DNA of 64,000 nucleotides from Halorubrum lacusprofundi ATCC 49239 (GCF_000022205.1 NC_012029.1:682001-746000); one strand, 5' to 3'; numbered from the stretch's first letter, positions 1-8,449 are shown. Numbers and translations are program-made. The notes: a model not told the origin generated them from the sequence alone.

Positions 1-258
1 GGGCGGGTCCAGCGGGCCGCGGAGCGGCTCGCTCCTGGCCGACTCGTCGTCAACCAGCCGGGCACTGCGGCGGTGGGGTCGGCGCGAAACGGGTTCCCGA
101 TCGCGCCGCTCCTCGGGGGCGGGAGCCGCGAGGGGAGTCAGCTCGACGGCGGGCTGACCGCGACAGACCTGATCGAGACGACGAGTGTCTCGGTGACGAC
201 GGTCACCGATCGAGCCGCGCACCGGAATGGGGCCGGGGAGACACTTCGAGGGCCGTAG
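1..258 (+). CDS. Aldehyde dehydrogenase-like protein, C-terminal fragment (5' end outside window)
   Basis: The frame is open from base 1 and stops at TAG 256-258, giving the last 85 residues of a longer protein. The segment GRLVVNQPG, followed by PIAPLLGGGSREG and then LIETTSVSV, resembles the end of aldehyde dehydrogenase superfamily proteins: the cofactor-side N-P-G turn, the glycine-rich G-x-G-S loop and the oligomerisation strand. The catalytic cysteine and glutamate would lie upstream, outside the window, so activity and subfamily cannot be judged. The last 20 or so residues after the SVSV strand are a low-complexity tail. The call rests on a short segment only. Confidence 0.5.
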   Translation, partial: GRVQRAAERLAPGRLVVNQPGTAAVGSARNGFPIAPLLGGGSREGSQLDGGLTATDLIETTSVSVTTVTDRAAHRNGAGETLRGP

Positions 259-323
259 CTACTCTGGTCGCCGTAGCGACTCCGATCGCCGAGAACCGCC
301 GGTGAACGACCCGGAGAACCGTC

Positions 324-1259
324 CTACAGCTCGATCCGGTCGACGATCGACCCGTTGCCGTCGTCGTCGCGGTGGGTGTTGATCGCGACGGTCCGGATCT
401 CGTCTTCCAGCAGCGATCCCTCGATCTTCGCTTTGAGCAGCGAATCGACCTGGTAGACGCCGGCCGCGTTGTTCATCCAGATCACGACCTGCGCCGGGGT
501 CTCCTCGCCCTCACGCAGCGAGACGCGCTCGATCGCTTGCGAGGAGACGGTGTTGATCCCGCGGCCGCCCTCCTCGTAGGGGACCCGCGAGCGCCCGCGC
601 TCCATGTCGAGGCCGTCGGCGATCCGGACGATGCCGGCCTCGCGGGTCAGCGGCTGCTCTTCGGTGTGATGACAGAGGATGGCGTGGAGCACCTCGGCTT
701 TGATCCGGACCTGCTCCGGAACGCCGTAAAACGAGGAGAGGAAGTCGTCGAGGAGGTCGGCCGCGAGCGGGATCGAGTAGTACGGGTGGTCGTGGCGGTG
801 GACGACGTGGCCGATGTCGTGGAGCGTGGCCGCGAGCGCGATGATCACCGACTCGTCGGCCTCGTCGAGCCCCTGCTGGCGAGCGCCGTTGAACTCGACG
901 CCGCCGGCCTTCAGCAGGTCGTACAGCCGGAGCGCGCGGTCCCGGACGATCTCGACGTGTTTCGAGCCGTGGTCGTTGTACCCCTTCCGGTCGACGGGGT
1001 TGACGTTCTGCGCCTCCAGGTACGCCGTGATCTCCGGGTCCGACTCGATCCGGTCGAGCATCTCGTTGAGCCGTTCGTCGGGGAAGGCGTGCTCCCGGTC
1101 GGGGTGGTACTCGTGGCGATCGGCGTCAGGGCTGATGTCGATATCGGGATTGACGTCGATGTCGGGATCGCGGACCGTGTCGGTTTCGGGATCGCGGACC
1201 GTGTCGGACTCGTGGTCTTCGGGATCCGCGTCGACACCGGCGTCGGCGGGGTCGGTCAT
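324..1259 (-). CDS. HD-domain metal-dependent phosphohydrolase
   Basis: This is a 311-residue protein. The first 55 residues are acidic and low-complexity, with an in-frame repeat of the unit VRDPxTD/VRDPDID. The HD domain follows. It has H101 in a GSKHVEIV context, the paired HD at 147-148 in TLHDIGHVVHRHDH, the later histidines of LCHHTEE near 197, and an aspartate in RIADGLDMERGR near 216. These match the metal ligands of HD-superfamily phosphohydrolases, which often act on nucleotides; the substrate is unknown. ATG 1259 was chosen because a TATA-like box lies 27 nt upstream on the minus strand. The longer upstream frame would run antisense through dapA. The C-terminal 70 residues (from about 240) form a separate alpha/beta region of unknown role. 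Confidence 0.85.
   Translation of the reverse strand: MTDPADAGVDADPEDHESDTVRDPETDTVRDPDIDVNPDIDISPDADRHEYHPDREHAFPDERLNEMLDRIESDPEITAYLEAQNVNPVDRKGYNDHGSKHVEIVRDRALRLYDLLKAGGVEFNGARQQGLDEADESVIIALAATLHDIGHVVHRHDHPYYSIPLAADLLDDFLSSFYGVPEQVRIKAEVLHAILCHHTEEQPLTREAGIVRIADGLDMERGRSRVPYEEGGRGINTVSSQAIERVSLREGEETPAQVVIWMNNAAGVYQVDSLLKAKIEGSLLEDEIRTVAINTHRDDDGNGSIVDRIEL
1162..1207. repeat. Direct repeat in the 5' end of the HD gene
   Basis: Two perfect 22-bp copies (1162-1183 and 1186-1207) start 24 bp apart. The period is a whole number of codons, so the repeat stays in frame and encodes the duplicated acidic VRDP units in the N-terminal tail. It is probably a slippage product in a non-structured region. 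Confidence 0.8.
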
Positions 1260-1280
1260 GGGATAGAAGAAGACGCGGCG

Positions 1281-1290
1281 GACATATAAA
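1281..1290 (-). promoter_or_regulatory. TATA-like promoter element of the HD gene
   Basis: The minus strand reads TTTATATGTC here, in otherwise GC-rich DNA. Its centre is about 27 nt before ATG 1259. That spacing places the transcription start at or next to the start codon, which is the leaderless arrangement common in haloarchaea. Confidence 0.65.
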
Positions 1291-1593
1291 TGAATGTCCG
1301 TGATCGAGGATTGAGGGCGTTGCCGGCGGGCGACCGCGAGACGTTCATCGAAGCGATGGGGCGCGGCAGAGCGGCAGTTTCCACCCGAGGCGCAATCTAT
1401 AAGCGAGCCAAAGGCGCATACAGTGGTGTGACCCGACCCGCGTCCGAACGCGGCTCGCCGACGCCGACAGCGACGCGGCTCTTCTCGAAAAAACGCGCGT
1501 GAACCGTCCGACGGCGGGAGTGGCGACCCCGTCCCGGACGACCCCCGACCCGCGCGACAGGTACGACGGTCACCGGCGATCCGCGATCGACGG

Positions 1594-1661
1594 TGACCCG
1601 CGGCAGACATCGACCCGTGACAGGCTCTGACCCGCGACACGCAGCGACCCACGCGACACAC
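1594..1661. repeat. Degenerate 17-bp tandem repeat upstream of dapA
   Basis: Four units begin at 1594, 1611, 1628 and 1645, exactly 17 bp apart, each starting with (T/C)GACCC(G/A)(C/T)G. Related half units occur at 1546 and 1658. The array ends 12 bp before ATG 1674. It could be a protein-binding array or part of a structured leader. It could also simply be N-terminal coding DNA if a GTG at 1593 were used. Confidence 0.6.
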
Positions 1662-1673
1662 CCACGACACACC

Positions 1674-2672
1674 ATGACGGACACCACCACCACGACACCC
1701 TACGCGACGCAGGACGAGACGGACCGAGAGACGACCGACGAGCCCTTCGAGGGCGTCTACCCGGCGATGACGACCCCGTTCACGGACGACGACGAGGTCG
1801 ATCACGAGCAGCTCGCCGCCAACGCCCGCTACCTCGAACGCGCCGGCGTCGACGGCGTGGTCCCCGTCGGCTCCACCGGCGAGTCGGCGACAATGAGCCA
1901 CGACGAGCACGTCGACGTGATCGAGACGGTCCGCGACGCCCTCGAAGACGTGCCGGTGGTCGCCGGAACCGGGTCGAACAACACCGCCGAGGCGCTCTCG
2001 CTGTCCGAGCGCGCCGCCGATGCGGGGGCCGACGGCCTCCTCCTCATCTCCCCGTACTACAACAAGCCCGAACCGCAGGGCTTTCTGGAGCACTACCGGA
2101 CGATCGCCGACGAAGTCGATCTCCCGCAGATCGTCTACAACGTCCCGAGCCGGACGGGCCAATCGATCCCCATCGACGTGACCGTCGAGCTCGCCGAACA
2201 CCCGAACATCCAGGGGTACAAGGCTGCCTCCGGCGACCTCAACCTCATCAGCGAGGTGATAGAGCGCACCCGCGACGAGGAGTTCTCCGTGCTCTCCGGC
2301 GACGACGGGCTCACCCTGCCCGTGCTCTCGATCGGCGGCACCGGCACCATCAGCGTCGTCGGCAACGTCGAGCCGGAACGCTCCTGCGCGATGGTCGGCG
2401 CCGCGCTCTCGGGCGATTACGACCGCGCGCGGGCGCTCCACCACGAGCTCTCGCCGCTCGTCCGCGAACTGTTCGCCGAGACGAATCCGATCCCGGTGAA
2501 GGAGGCGATGCACATCCGCGGGCGGGGCGGCCCGAGCGTGCGCTCGCCGCTCAGTCGGCTCTCCGAGGACCGGCGCGAGATCCTCCAAGAGCTGCTGGCC
2601 GAGTACGACGGGGGCGCGCCCGGAGCCGTCGATCCGGAGGCTGTCGAGCCCACGGCGGGGGACGCCGAATGA
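1674..2672 (+). CDS. dapA: 4-hydroxy-tetrahydrodipicolinate synthase
   Basis: DapA condenses pyruvate with aspartate semialdehyde, the first committed step of lysine synthesis by the diaminopimelate route. The 332-residue protein carries the family landmarks: PVGSTGES at 64-71, LLISPYYNKP at 123-132, the tyrosine of IVYNVPSRTG (Y155), and the Schiff-base lysine in GYKAASGD (K183). ATG 1674 gives a 25-residue Thr/Asp-rich N-terminal lead before FEGVYPAMTTPF. An in-frame GTG at 1593 would add 27 Arg/His-rich residues encoded by the tandem repeat and is unlikely. It is the first gene of the lysine operon, and its TGA overlaps the dapB ATG (ATGA). Confidence 0.95.
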   Translation: MTDTTTTTPYATQDETDRETTDEPFEGVYPAMTTPFTDDDEVDHEQLAANARYLERAGVDGVVPVGSTGESATMSHDEHVDVIETVRDALEDVPVVAGTGSNNTAEALSLSERAADAGADGLLLISPYYNKPEPQGFLEHYRTIADEVDLPQIVYNVPSRTGQSIPIDVTVELAEHPNIQGYKAASGDLNLISEVIERTRDEEFSVLSGDDGLTLPVLSIGGTGTISVVGNVEPERSCAMVGAALSGDYDRARALHHELSPLVRELFAETNPIPVKEAMHIRGRGGPSVRSPLSRLSEDRREILQELLAEYDGGAPGAVDPEAVEPTAGDAE

Positions 2673-3460
2673 GCGGCGACTCCTTGTCTATCGCCGTCAC
2701 CGGCGCCGGCGGTCGGATGGGCCGTGAAGTGATCTCGGCCGCCGCCGACCGCGAGGGCGTCGCCGTTTCAGTCGCGGTCAACCGCACCCCGACCGACCCC
2801 GTGGCGGGGGTCGCAGTCGAGGACGCCGACCGCCTCGACGAGCTGCTCGCGGCCGCGGAACCCGACGCGCTCGTCGACTTCACCGGTCCCGAATCGGCGG
2901 TCGCGTACGCCGAGATCTGTGCGGACGCGGGCGTGGCGATGGTCACGGGGACAACCGGGTTCGCGGACGCGCAGCTCGACGGCCTCCGGGCCGCAAGCAA
3001 GGCGGTACCCGTGCTCAAGGCGTCGAACTTCGCGCGCGGCGTCGCCGCGCTCCGGCGCGCGGTCCGCGAGGCCGCCGCCGCGCTCCCCGGTTACGACGTG
3101 GAGCTGACGGAGACGCACCACAACGCCAAGCGCGACGCCCCCTCGGGCACCGCGAAGTCGATCCTCGACGACGTGGAGTCTGTCCGCGACGACCTCGACG
3201 AGCGCGTCCACGGGCGCGAGGGCGACGCGCCGCGCGAGTCGAACGAGATCGGCGTCCACGCCCGACGCGCGGGCGACGTGACCGGCGAGCACGAGGTGCT
3301 GTTCGCCGGCAATCGCGAGGCGGTCGAGCTCACTCACCGCGCCGGCGACCGCGGCGTGTTCGCCGAGGGGGCGCTCGACGCCGCCGACTGGCTCGCCGAC
3401 CGCGAGCCCGGCTGGTACGCGTTCGGCGACGTGCTGGACGCCGGCGGCGCCGGAGAATAA
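2669..3460 (+). CDS. dapB: 4-hydroxy-tetrahydrodipicolinate reductase
   Basis: DapB reduces the DapA product to tetrahydrodipicolinate using NAD(P)H. The 263-residue protein opens with the Rossmann motif AVTGAGGRMGRE (9-20). It contains VTGTTGF (92-98) and the signature ETHHNAKRDAPSGTA, whose paired histidines (H150/H151) and lysine (K154) form the substrate site. Length is normal for the family. The start overlaps the end of dapA by 4 nt, so the two are translationally coupled. A 57-bp gap to dapD follows. Confidence 0.95.
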   Translation: MSGDSLSIAVTGAGGRMGREVISAAADREGVAVSVAVNRTPTDPVAGVAVEDADRLDELLAAAEPDALVDFTGPESAVAYAEICADAGVAMVTGTTGFADAQLDGLRAASKAVPVLKASNFARGVAALRRAVREAAAALPGYDVELTETHHNAKRDAPSGTAKSILDDVESVRDDLDERVHGREGDAPRESNEIGVHARRAGDVTGEHEVLFAGNREAVELTHRAGDRGVFAEGALDAADWLADREPGWYAFGDVLDAGGAGE

Positions 3461-3517
3461 TTACCGGACATACGCACATCGACGAATAAATACCGACACT
3501 CATCTATACACCATCCA

Positions 3518-4357
3518 ATGACGCTTGAAGCCGACGTATCCGATCTGTGGGACCGCTATCAGGACGGGCTGACCGCCGCCGACGCGACGGCCGAGGACGC
3601 CGCCGTCGTCGACGAGTTCCTCGCCGCGCTGGAGGCCGGCGAGGTCCGCGCCGCCGAGAAGACCGGCGACGACGTAACCACGTGGGAGGCCAACGAGTGG
3701 GTCAAGCGCGGCATTCTGCTGAACTTCGGCCTGCGCGAGACCGAGGCCCGCGAGTACGGCGGCGTGACCTACCACGACGTACTCCCGCTGCGCGATACCG
3801 CCGACCTCGGCGAGCGCGGCACCCGAAACACGCCGGACGGCACCGCGATCCGCCGGGGCGCGTACCTCGGCAGCGACTGCATCATGATGAGCCCCTCGTT
3901 CGTCAACATGGGGGCGTACGTCGGCGACGGCACGCTCGTCGACTCGTGTGACACGGTCGGCTCCTGCGCCCAACTCGGCGAGAACGTCAAGCTCGGCGCC
4001 AACACGCTGATCGGCGGCGTCCTCGAACCGGTCGAGGACGCGCCGGTGATCGTTGAGGACGGCGTCTCGCTCGGCGCCGGCTGTCGAGTCACGAGCGGGT
4101 TCCGCGTCGGCGAGAACTCGATCGTCGGCGAGAACACCCTGCTTACCCCCCGAATCCCCGTCTACGATCTCGTCGAGGAGGAGGTCATCTACGGCCACCT
4201 CCCGGCCGAGCGCCGGGCGTTCACCCGGATGGTCGAGTCGTCGGTCGGCGACCACGACCTCTTCGAGGGCGGCGCGTACAAGCCCGCGGTCGTCGCGACT
4301 CACGTCGAGGAGGAGACGCTGGAGGCGACGCAGCGAGAGGACGCGCTCCGGGAATGA
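3518..4357 (+). CDS. dapD: Tetrahydrodipicolinate N-succinyltransferase
   Basis: DapD succinylates tetrahydrodipicolinate, so this organism uses the succinylase variant of the lysine pathway. The 279-residue protein has a helical N-terminal domain and then, from about residue 105, hexapeptide-repeat sequence typical of a left-handed beta helix: AIRRGAYLGSD, VNMGAYVGDGTLVDS, VKLGANTLIGGV, VSLGAGCRVTSG. The acid-rich C-terminus is family-like. A small A/T-rich stretch (GAATAAATA, about 3484-3492) lies 25-30 nt before the ATG and could be an internal promoter. The dapD TGA overlaps the lysA ATG. Confidence 0.93.
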   Translation: MTLEADVSDLWDRYQDGLTAADATAEDAAVVDEFLAALEAGEVRAAEKTGDDVTTWEANEWVKRGILLNFGLRETEAREYGGVTYHDVLPLRDTADLGERGTRNTPDGTAIRRGAYLGSDCIMMSPSFVNMGAYVGDGTLVDSCDTVGSCAQLGENVKLGANTLIGGVLEPVEDAPVIVEDGVSLGAGCRVTSGFRVGENSIVGENTLLTPRIPVYDLVEEEVIYGHLPAERRAFTRMVESSVGDHDLFEGGAYKPAVVATHVEEETLEATQREDALRE

Positions 4358-5715
4358 GCGACAACGACGCGGCCGCTGAATCCCCTCTGAGTCCCTCGGT
4401 CCGGCGCGTGAGCGACTGGGACGCCGACCGTCTCGCTGGCCTCGCGGTCGAACACGGCACCCCCCTCTACGTGCAGGACCTCGACCGCGTCCGCGAGAAC
4501 AGCGAGCGCCTGCGCGAGGCCTTTCCGGACGCCGACGTGCGGTACGCGGTGAAGGCCCACACCGGTCGGGCCGTGCTGGAGGCCGTCCGCGAGGCGGGCC
4601 TCGACGCCGAGTGTGCCTCTGCCGGCGAGGTGGACCGCGCGCTCGCAGCCGGCTTCGGCGGCGATCGCCTCCACTACACCGCGGTCAACCCGCCCGCCCG
4701 CGACCTCGATTACGTCGTCGGCGTCGCCGAGGCGGAGCCGGACCTCACGATCACTGTCGGCGCGGTCGACACCCTCGACCGGCTGGCCGAGCGAGGCTAC
4801 GACGGGCGGGTCTGCGTCCGAGTGAACCCCGGCGTCGGCGCGGGCCACCACGAGAAGGTCCGGACCGGCGGCGCGGCGAAGTTCGGGATCCCATACGACC
4901 GGGCCGCCGAGGCAACGCGAGACGCGGCCGAGCGCTTCGACGTGGTCGGAATCCACGCGCACGCTGGCTCCGGGATCGACCCGGACCAGCTCGACAGCCA
5001 CCGCGAGATGGTGACACGGATGGGCGGACTGGCGCGGGATCTGACCGACCCGGACGAGGGCGGCGTGGCCCCCGTCGACATCGAGTACGTCGATGTCGGC
5101 GGCGGCTTCGGCGTCCCTTATAAAGAGGACGCGCCGGCGCTCGACCTACCGGCGGTCGCCGAGGCGACGCGGGAGGCGGTCGCGCCGCTCCCTGCGGGTG
5201 TCGATCTCGCGATCGAGCCCGGGCGGTACGTCGTCGCCGACGCGGGCGTCCTCCTGACGCGCGTCAACACCGTGAAGCCAACGCCGGACGAGCGCGTCGT
5301 CGGCGTCGACGCCGGGATGACGGACCTGCTGCGCCCGGCGATGTACGACGCCTACCACCCGATCCGGAACCTCGGGGGCGGGCGAGAGAGCGACGGGAGC
5401 GATGCCCCCGCCATCGACGACCGGTCGGCAACCCCTGTCACGGTCGCCGGACCTATCTGTGAGACCGGCGATACGCTCTGTACAGACCGAGCGCTCGCCG
5501 ACCCGGTACGCGGGGACCTCCTCGCGGTCGGGATCGCGGGCGCGTACGGATACGAAATGGCAACCCAATACAACTCACGACCGCGGCCGCCGGAGGTCGC
5601 ACTCGACGACGGGACTGCAGCGATCGTCCGCCGCCGGGAGACACTCGACGACCTGACGACGGTCGAGCGGGACGCGAACCGGAACCGAGCCGACCGAACG
5701 GAGGCGGGCCGATGA
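4354..5715 (+). CDS. lysA: Diaminopimelate decarboxylase
   Basis: LysA is the PLP enzyme that decarboxylates meso-diaminopimelate to lysine. In the 453-residue protein the PLP lysine is K67 in VRYAVKAHT. HAHAGSGI (about 203-210) and the glycine-rich VDVGGGFG form the phosphate site, and AIEPGRYVVADAG gives the alanine-racemase-fold strand. The catalytic cysteine sits in CETGDTL (usually CESGD), and the C-terminal NSRPRPPEV matches the family. It is coupled to dapD by ATGA at 4354-4357 and to dapF by ATGA at 5712-5715. Confidence 0.95.
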   Translation: MSDNDAAAESPLSPSVRRVSDWDADRLAGLAVEHGTPLYVQDLDRVRENSERLREAFPDADVRYAVKAHTGRAVLEAVREAGLDAECASAGEVDRALAAGFGGDRLHYTAVNPPARDLDYVVGVAEAEPDLTITVGAVDTLDRLAERGYDGRVCVRVNPGVGAGHHEKVRTGGAAKFGIPYDRAAEATRDAAERFDVVGIHAHAGSGIDPDQLDSHREMVTRMGGLARDLTDPDEGGVAPVDIEYVDVGGGFGVPYKEDAPALDLPAVAEATREAVAPLPAGVDLAIEPGRYVVADAGVLLTRVNTVKPTPDERVVGVDAGMTDLLRPAMYDAYHPIRNLGGGRESDGSDAPAIDDRSATPVTVAGPICETGDTLCTDRALADPVRGDLLAVGIAGAYGYEMATQYNSRPRPPEVALDDGTAAIVRRRETLDDLTTVERDANRNRADRTEAGR

Positions 5716-6641
5716 GCACCCACGCCGTCCCGTTCGAGAAGTACCACGGTACGGGGAACGACTTCCTCGTCGTCGACGCGGACGCTGAGGTCGTCGGCGA
5801 CCGCGCGGCCTTCGCGCGCACCCACTGTGACCGCGAGACTGGTGTCGACGGGGGGGATTTCGACGCCGAGAGAAATGAGGAATCCACCGGCCGACGCGGC
5901 GCCGACGGCGTCCTCTTTCTCAGCGTCGAGGAGCGGTTCAACCCCACCCGCGTCGTGATGACGCTGGTCCAGCCCGACGGCTCCACGGCGACAATGTGCG
6001 GCAACGGCGCGCGCGTCGTCGCGCTGTGGGCCCACGACCGGACGGGCGACCGCGAGTTCATGATCGACACGCAGGCCGGTACCCGACGCGCCTCCGTGAA
6101 CGCGGACGCGACCGCGGCCACCATCGAAATGGGCGAGCCGACGTTCGACCCTGCGCGCGTCCCCCTCGCCCGTGACGAGCCGCTGATCGACGAGCCGGTC
6201 GAGGGGCTAACCGTTACCGCCGTCAACACCGGGGTCCCGCACGCGGTGGCGTTCGTCGACGGCGGTCGCAGCGACCCCGACGGGATCGACTCGGTCGATC
6301 TCGACGCGGTCGCGCCTCCCGTCCGTCACGCCGACGTGTTCCCCGAGGGCGCGAACGTAAACCTCGCGAGCGTCGTCGACGACGGAAGTGGTGACGGTCC
6401 CGCCCTCATCGACCAGCGCACCTTCGAGCGCGGCGTCGAGGGCGAGACCCGCTCTTGTGGTACCGGCGCGGTCGCGGTCGTCGCGGCCGCGCGACGACTC
6501 GGCCTGATCGACGGCGAATCGGCCGTCAGCCGGCCGCCGGGCGGCGACCTCGAAGTTACGGTACCGGACCGCGGCCACGCGACCCTGACCGGTCCCGTCG
6601 CCCGCGAGTACGAGGGGACGCTCCCGGCCGACCCGCGATGA
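5712..6641 (+). CDS. dapF: Diaminopimelate epimerase
   Basis: DapF converts LL- to meso-diaminopimelate by a two-cysteine mechanism. The motifs are YHGTGNDFLVVD (11-22), MCGNGARV with the first catalytic cysteine C96, and ETRSCGTGAVAV with the second, C249. At 309 residues it is somewhat long. Between CDRETGVDG and GADGVLFL, which are usually adjacent, there is an extra hydrophilic stretch (about 48-63, GDFDAERNEESTGRRG) that looks like a surface-loop insertion. The reading frame and both catalytic cysteines are intact. It overlaps lysA and dapE by ATGA. Confidence 0.94.
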   Translation: MSTHAVPFEKYHGTGNDFLVVDADAEVVGDRAAFARTHCDRETGVDGGDFDAERNEESTGRRGADGVLFLSVEERFNPTRVVMTLVQPDGSTATMCGNGARVVALWAHDRTGDREFMIDTQAGTRRASVNADATAATIEMGEPTFDPARVPLARDEPLIDEPVEGLTVTAVNTGVPHAVAFVDGGRSDPDGIDSVDLDAVAPPVRHADVFPEGANVNLASVVDDGSGDGPALIDQRTFERGVEGETRSCGTGAVAVVAAARRLGLIDGESAVSRPPGGDLEVTVPDRGHATLTGPVAREYEGTLPADPR

Positions 6642-7861
6642 GCGGGGCGGCGTTCGACTCGGTCTCGTTCTTGGAGCAGGCGGTTCAGACCCCCTCTCAC
6701 GAGTCAGTCGACGAGATGCGCGAGTTCGTCGTCGAAACGCTCGACCAGTTCGGGGCCGAAAGTGAGGTCGTCGCGGGCGGGTGCGTGCTCGCGAAGAAGT
6801 ACTCGGACGCGCCCGGCGAGGGGCCGCATCTCGTGTTGAACACCCATCTCGACACGGTGACGCCGCACGTCCCGTTCGAGCGGGGCGAGGCGCACGAGGA
6901 CGAGCGGGCTGACTCCGTCTCCGACGACGGTCCCGGTGACGTGATCCGCGGCCGCGGCGCCTGCGACGCGAAGGGACCGCTCGCGGCGCTTCTCTCGGGA
7001 TTCCTCGCGGCCGATCCGGAACGCGGGCGGATCACGCTGGCGCTCACCCCGGACGAGGAGTCGCTGTCGCTCGGTGCGGCAGCGCTCACCGGGCGCTCGC
7101 CCGGGACCGAAGACCGGCTCAACGGCGACCTGTTCCTGGTCGGTGAGCCGACGAGTCTCGACGCCTGCACCGCCGCAAAGGGGCGGTTTCAGGGGACCGT
7201 GGAGCTGTCGGGAACCGCCGCCCACGCCGCGGAGTTCGCGGGAGCGAACGCAGTCGCGGCCGCCGAGGGCGCGCTCGCGGCGATCCGGACCTTCGACGAC
7301 GGCGCCGACGAACACCCGCAGCTCGGCCCGCCGAAGCTCACGCCGACCGTCATCGAGGGCGGCGGCGCAACGAATCAGGTGCCCGCGGACTGTGAGATCA
7401 CCGCCGATCGACGGAGTGTCCCCCCGGAGACAGCGGAGGGGTTCCGATCGTCGCTTGCGGACGCCGTTCGGGAGTCGACACCGAAGGACATCGGCGTCGC
7501 GGTCGCGCTGACGGACCGCGAGTCGCCGTTCTTCGAGGCGTTCTCGACGGACCCGGACCACGAACTGGTGGGAGCGGTCGCGAACGCGGCCCGGATCGCG
7601 GCCGACTCGACCGGAATCCTGGCCGACCGCGGCGGCGCTGTTCGTCCCTTCGGCGCGGCGACGGAGGCGTCGTACTTCGCGCCCGCGCCGACGGTGGTGT
7701 TCGGCCCCGGTGACCTCGCTGACAACGCTGGGGCGGTCGCGCACGCCGAGCGGGAGTACGTCCGGGTCCGAGAGGTGGAGGCGGCCGCGAAGACCGTCGA
7801 ACGGTCGATCGCGGCGCTACTCGGTGACGCGGGTGCGACGGCAGCTGATGACGCCGTCTAG
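6638..7861 (+). CDS. dapE: Succinyl-diaminopimelate desuccinylase (M20 family)
   Basis: This is an M20 zinc peptidase of 407 residues. Its place as last gene of the dap cluster, with dapD present, makes desuccinylation of N-succinyl-LL-DAP the likely reaction. Visible ligands and motifs are LNTHLDTV (H and D), GRGACDAKGPLAALL (bridging aspartate), TPDEESLS (general-base glutamates) and GEPTSLDA. The dimerisation domain contains GTAAHAAEF. A final histidine is expected near VAHAERE. The start was set at ATG 6638 because it overlaps the dapF stop; the upstream frame lies inside dapF. The gene ends in CTAG, shared with the stop of the convergent neighbour. Confidence 0.9.
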   Translation: MSGAAFDSVSFLEQAVQTPSHESVDEMREFVVETLDQFGAESEVVAGGCVLAKKYSDAPGEGPHLVLNTHLDTVTPHVPFERGEAHEDERADSVSDDGPGDVIRGRGACDAKGPLAALLSGFLAADPERGRITLALTPDEESLSLGAAALTGRSPGTEDRLNGDLFLVGEPTSLDACTAAKGRFQGTVELSGTAAHAAEFAGANAVAAAEGALAAIRTFDDGADEHPQLGPPKLTPTVIEGGGATNQVPADCEITADRRSVPPETAEGFRSSLADAVRESTPKDIGVAVALTDRESPFFEAFSTDPDHELVGAVANAARIAADSTGILADRGGAVRPFGAATEASYFAPAPTVVFGPGDLADNAGAVAHAEREYVRVREVEAAAKTVERSIAALLGDAGATAADDAV

Positions 7862-8355
7862 AGAAGGAACGTCTCCTCGTGTTCCGCGAGGTCGACGAAG
7901 TCGTCGGCGGCGTCGATCAGCTCGTCGGCGGCGGAGTTGCCGAACCCCATCGCCTCAACCCGAACACCCTCGTGACGGAGATGCGAGCAGAGCCGGGCAA
8001 AGTCGCCGTCGCCGGTGCAGATCACGACCGTGTCGACGTGACTCGCGAGCGAGACGGCGTCGAGGCTCATCCCGAGGTCCCAGTCGGCCTTCTTCGAGCC
8101 GTCAGCGAACGTTTTGATCTCCTTAATCTTCGTCTCGAAGCCGATGTCGCGCAGCGCCTCGAAGAAGCTCTCTTCCTCGGGGGAGTCCGCTCGGATCACG
8201 TATGCGATGGCCCGGACAAGCGATCGGTCGTTAACCGCCTCCTCAAGCAGCCCCGAATAGTCGATATTCCGGGAGTAAACGCTCTGTGCGGAGTGATACA
8301 GGTTCTGTGAGTCGGCAAGCACCGCGACGCGCTGATCGGGATGAATTTCGGTCAT
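7858..8355 (-). CDS. NYN-domain (LabA/DUF88-type) putative ribonuclease
   Basis: This 165-residue protein has the PIN-like NYN fold. An aspartate follows the first strand (D15, VAVLADSQNLY), a second acidic cluster is in KKADWDLGMSLDA (D91/D93/D99), and ICTGDGDFARL (D116/D118) closes the metal site. The family is associated with RNA cleavage or processing, but the target is unknown. It converges on dapE: the palindrome CTAG at 7858-7861 supplies the TAG stop on both strands, so there is no spacer between the two coding regions. Confidence 0.85.
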   Translation of the reverse strand: MTEIHPDQRVAVLADSQNLYHSAQSVYSRNIDYSGLLEEAVNDRSLVRAIAYVIRADSPEEESFFEALRDIGFETKIKEIKTFADGSKKADWDLGMSLDAVSLASHVDTVVICTGDGDFARLCSHLRHEGVRVEAMGFGNSAADELIDAADDFVDLAEHEETFLL

Positions 8356-8440
8356 ACACTCCGTTTGACGCGATGGGTTAGGGGTTTTGGGATCCGTCTG
8401 TCAGTCATGTCACCGAAGATGTTCGAATATCTGAAGTTTT

Positions 8441-8449
8441 TTGTATACC
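8441..8449 (+). promoter_or_regulatory. TATA-like promoter of the peptide ABC transporter operon
   Basis: TTGTATACC follows a T-run in a locally A/T-rich stretch. It is about 23 nt before ATG 8468, so transcription probably starts at the start codon. This argues against using the in-frame TTG at 8441, which would lie inside the box. Confidence 0.6.

Larger units (their letters stand above)
1260..1673. other. Intergenic region between the HD gene and dapA
   Basis: This 414-bp divergent region holds the HD promoter (1281-1290). A possible plus-strand TATA (TCTATAAG, near 1396-1403) would give a dapA transcript with a leader of about 250 nt. A short hairpin (CCGCGT, loop CCGA, ACGCGG) lies at 1438-1453, followed by an A-run near 1489-1494. 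A degenerate 17-bp tandem repeat lies just before dapA. I see no convincing gene: the open frames here are Arg/Ser-rich and have no family signature. Confidence 0.5.

Noticed and set aside
1593-1673. N-terminal extension of DapA from a GTG at 1593
   Set aside because: It would add Arg/His-rich residues encoded by the tandem repeat, unlike the acidic proteome and unlike DapA N-termini.
1404-1673. A lysine riboswitch in the dapA leader
   Set aside because: Known lysine riboswitches are bacterial, and I could not find their conserved core. Only a small hairpin and the 17-bp repeat are visible.
324-2588. A very long minus-strand open frame running from the HD gene through dapA
   Set aside because: Only the part up to ATG 1259 shows protein-family features. 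The rest is antisense to dapA and arises from high GC content.
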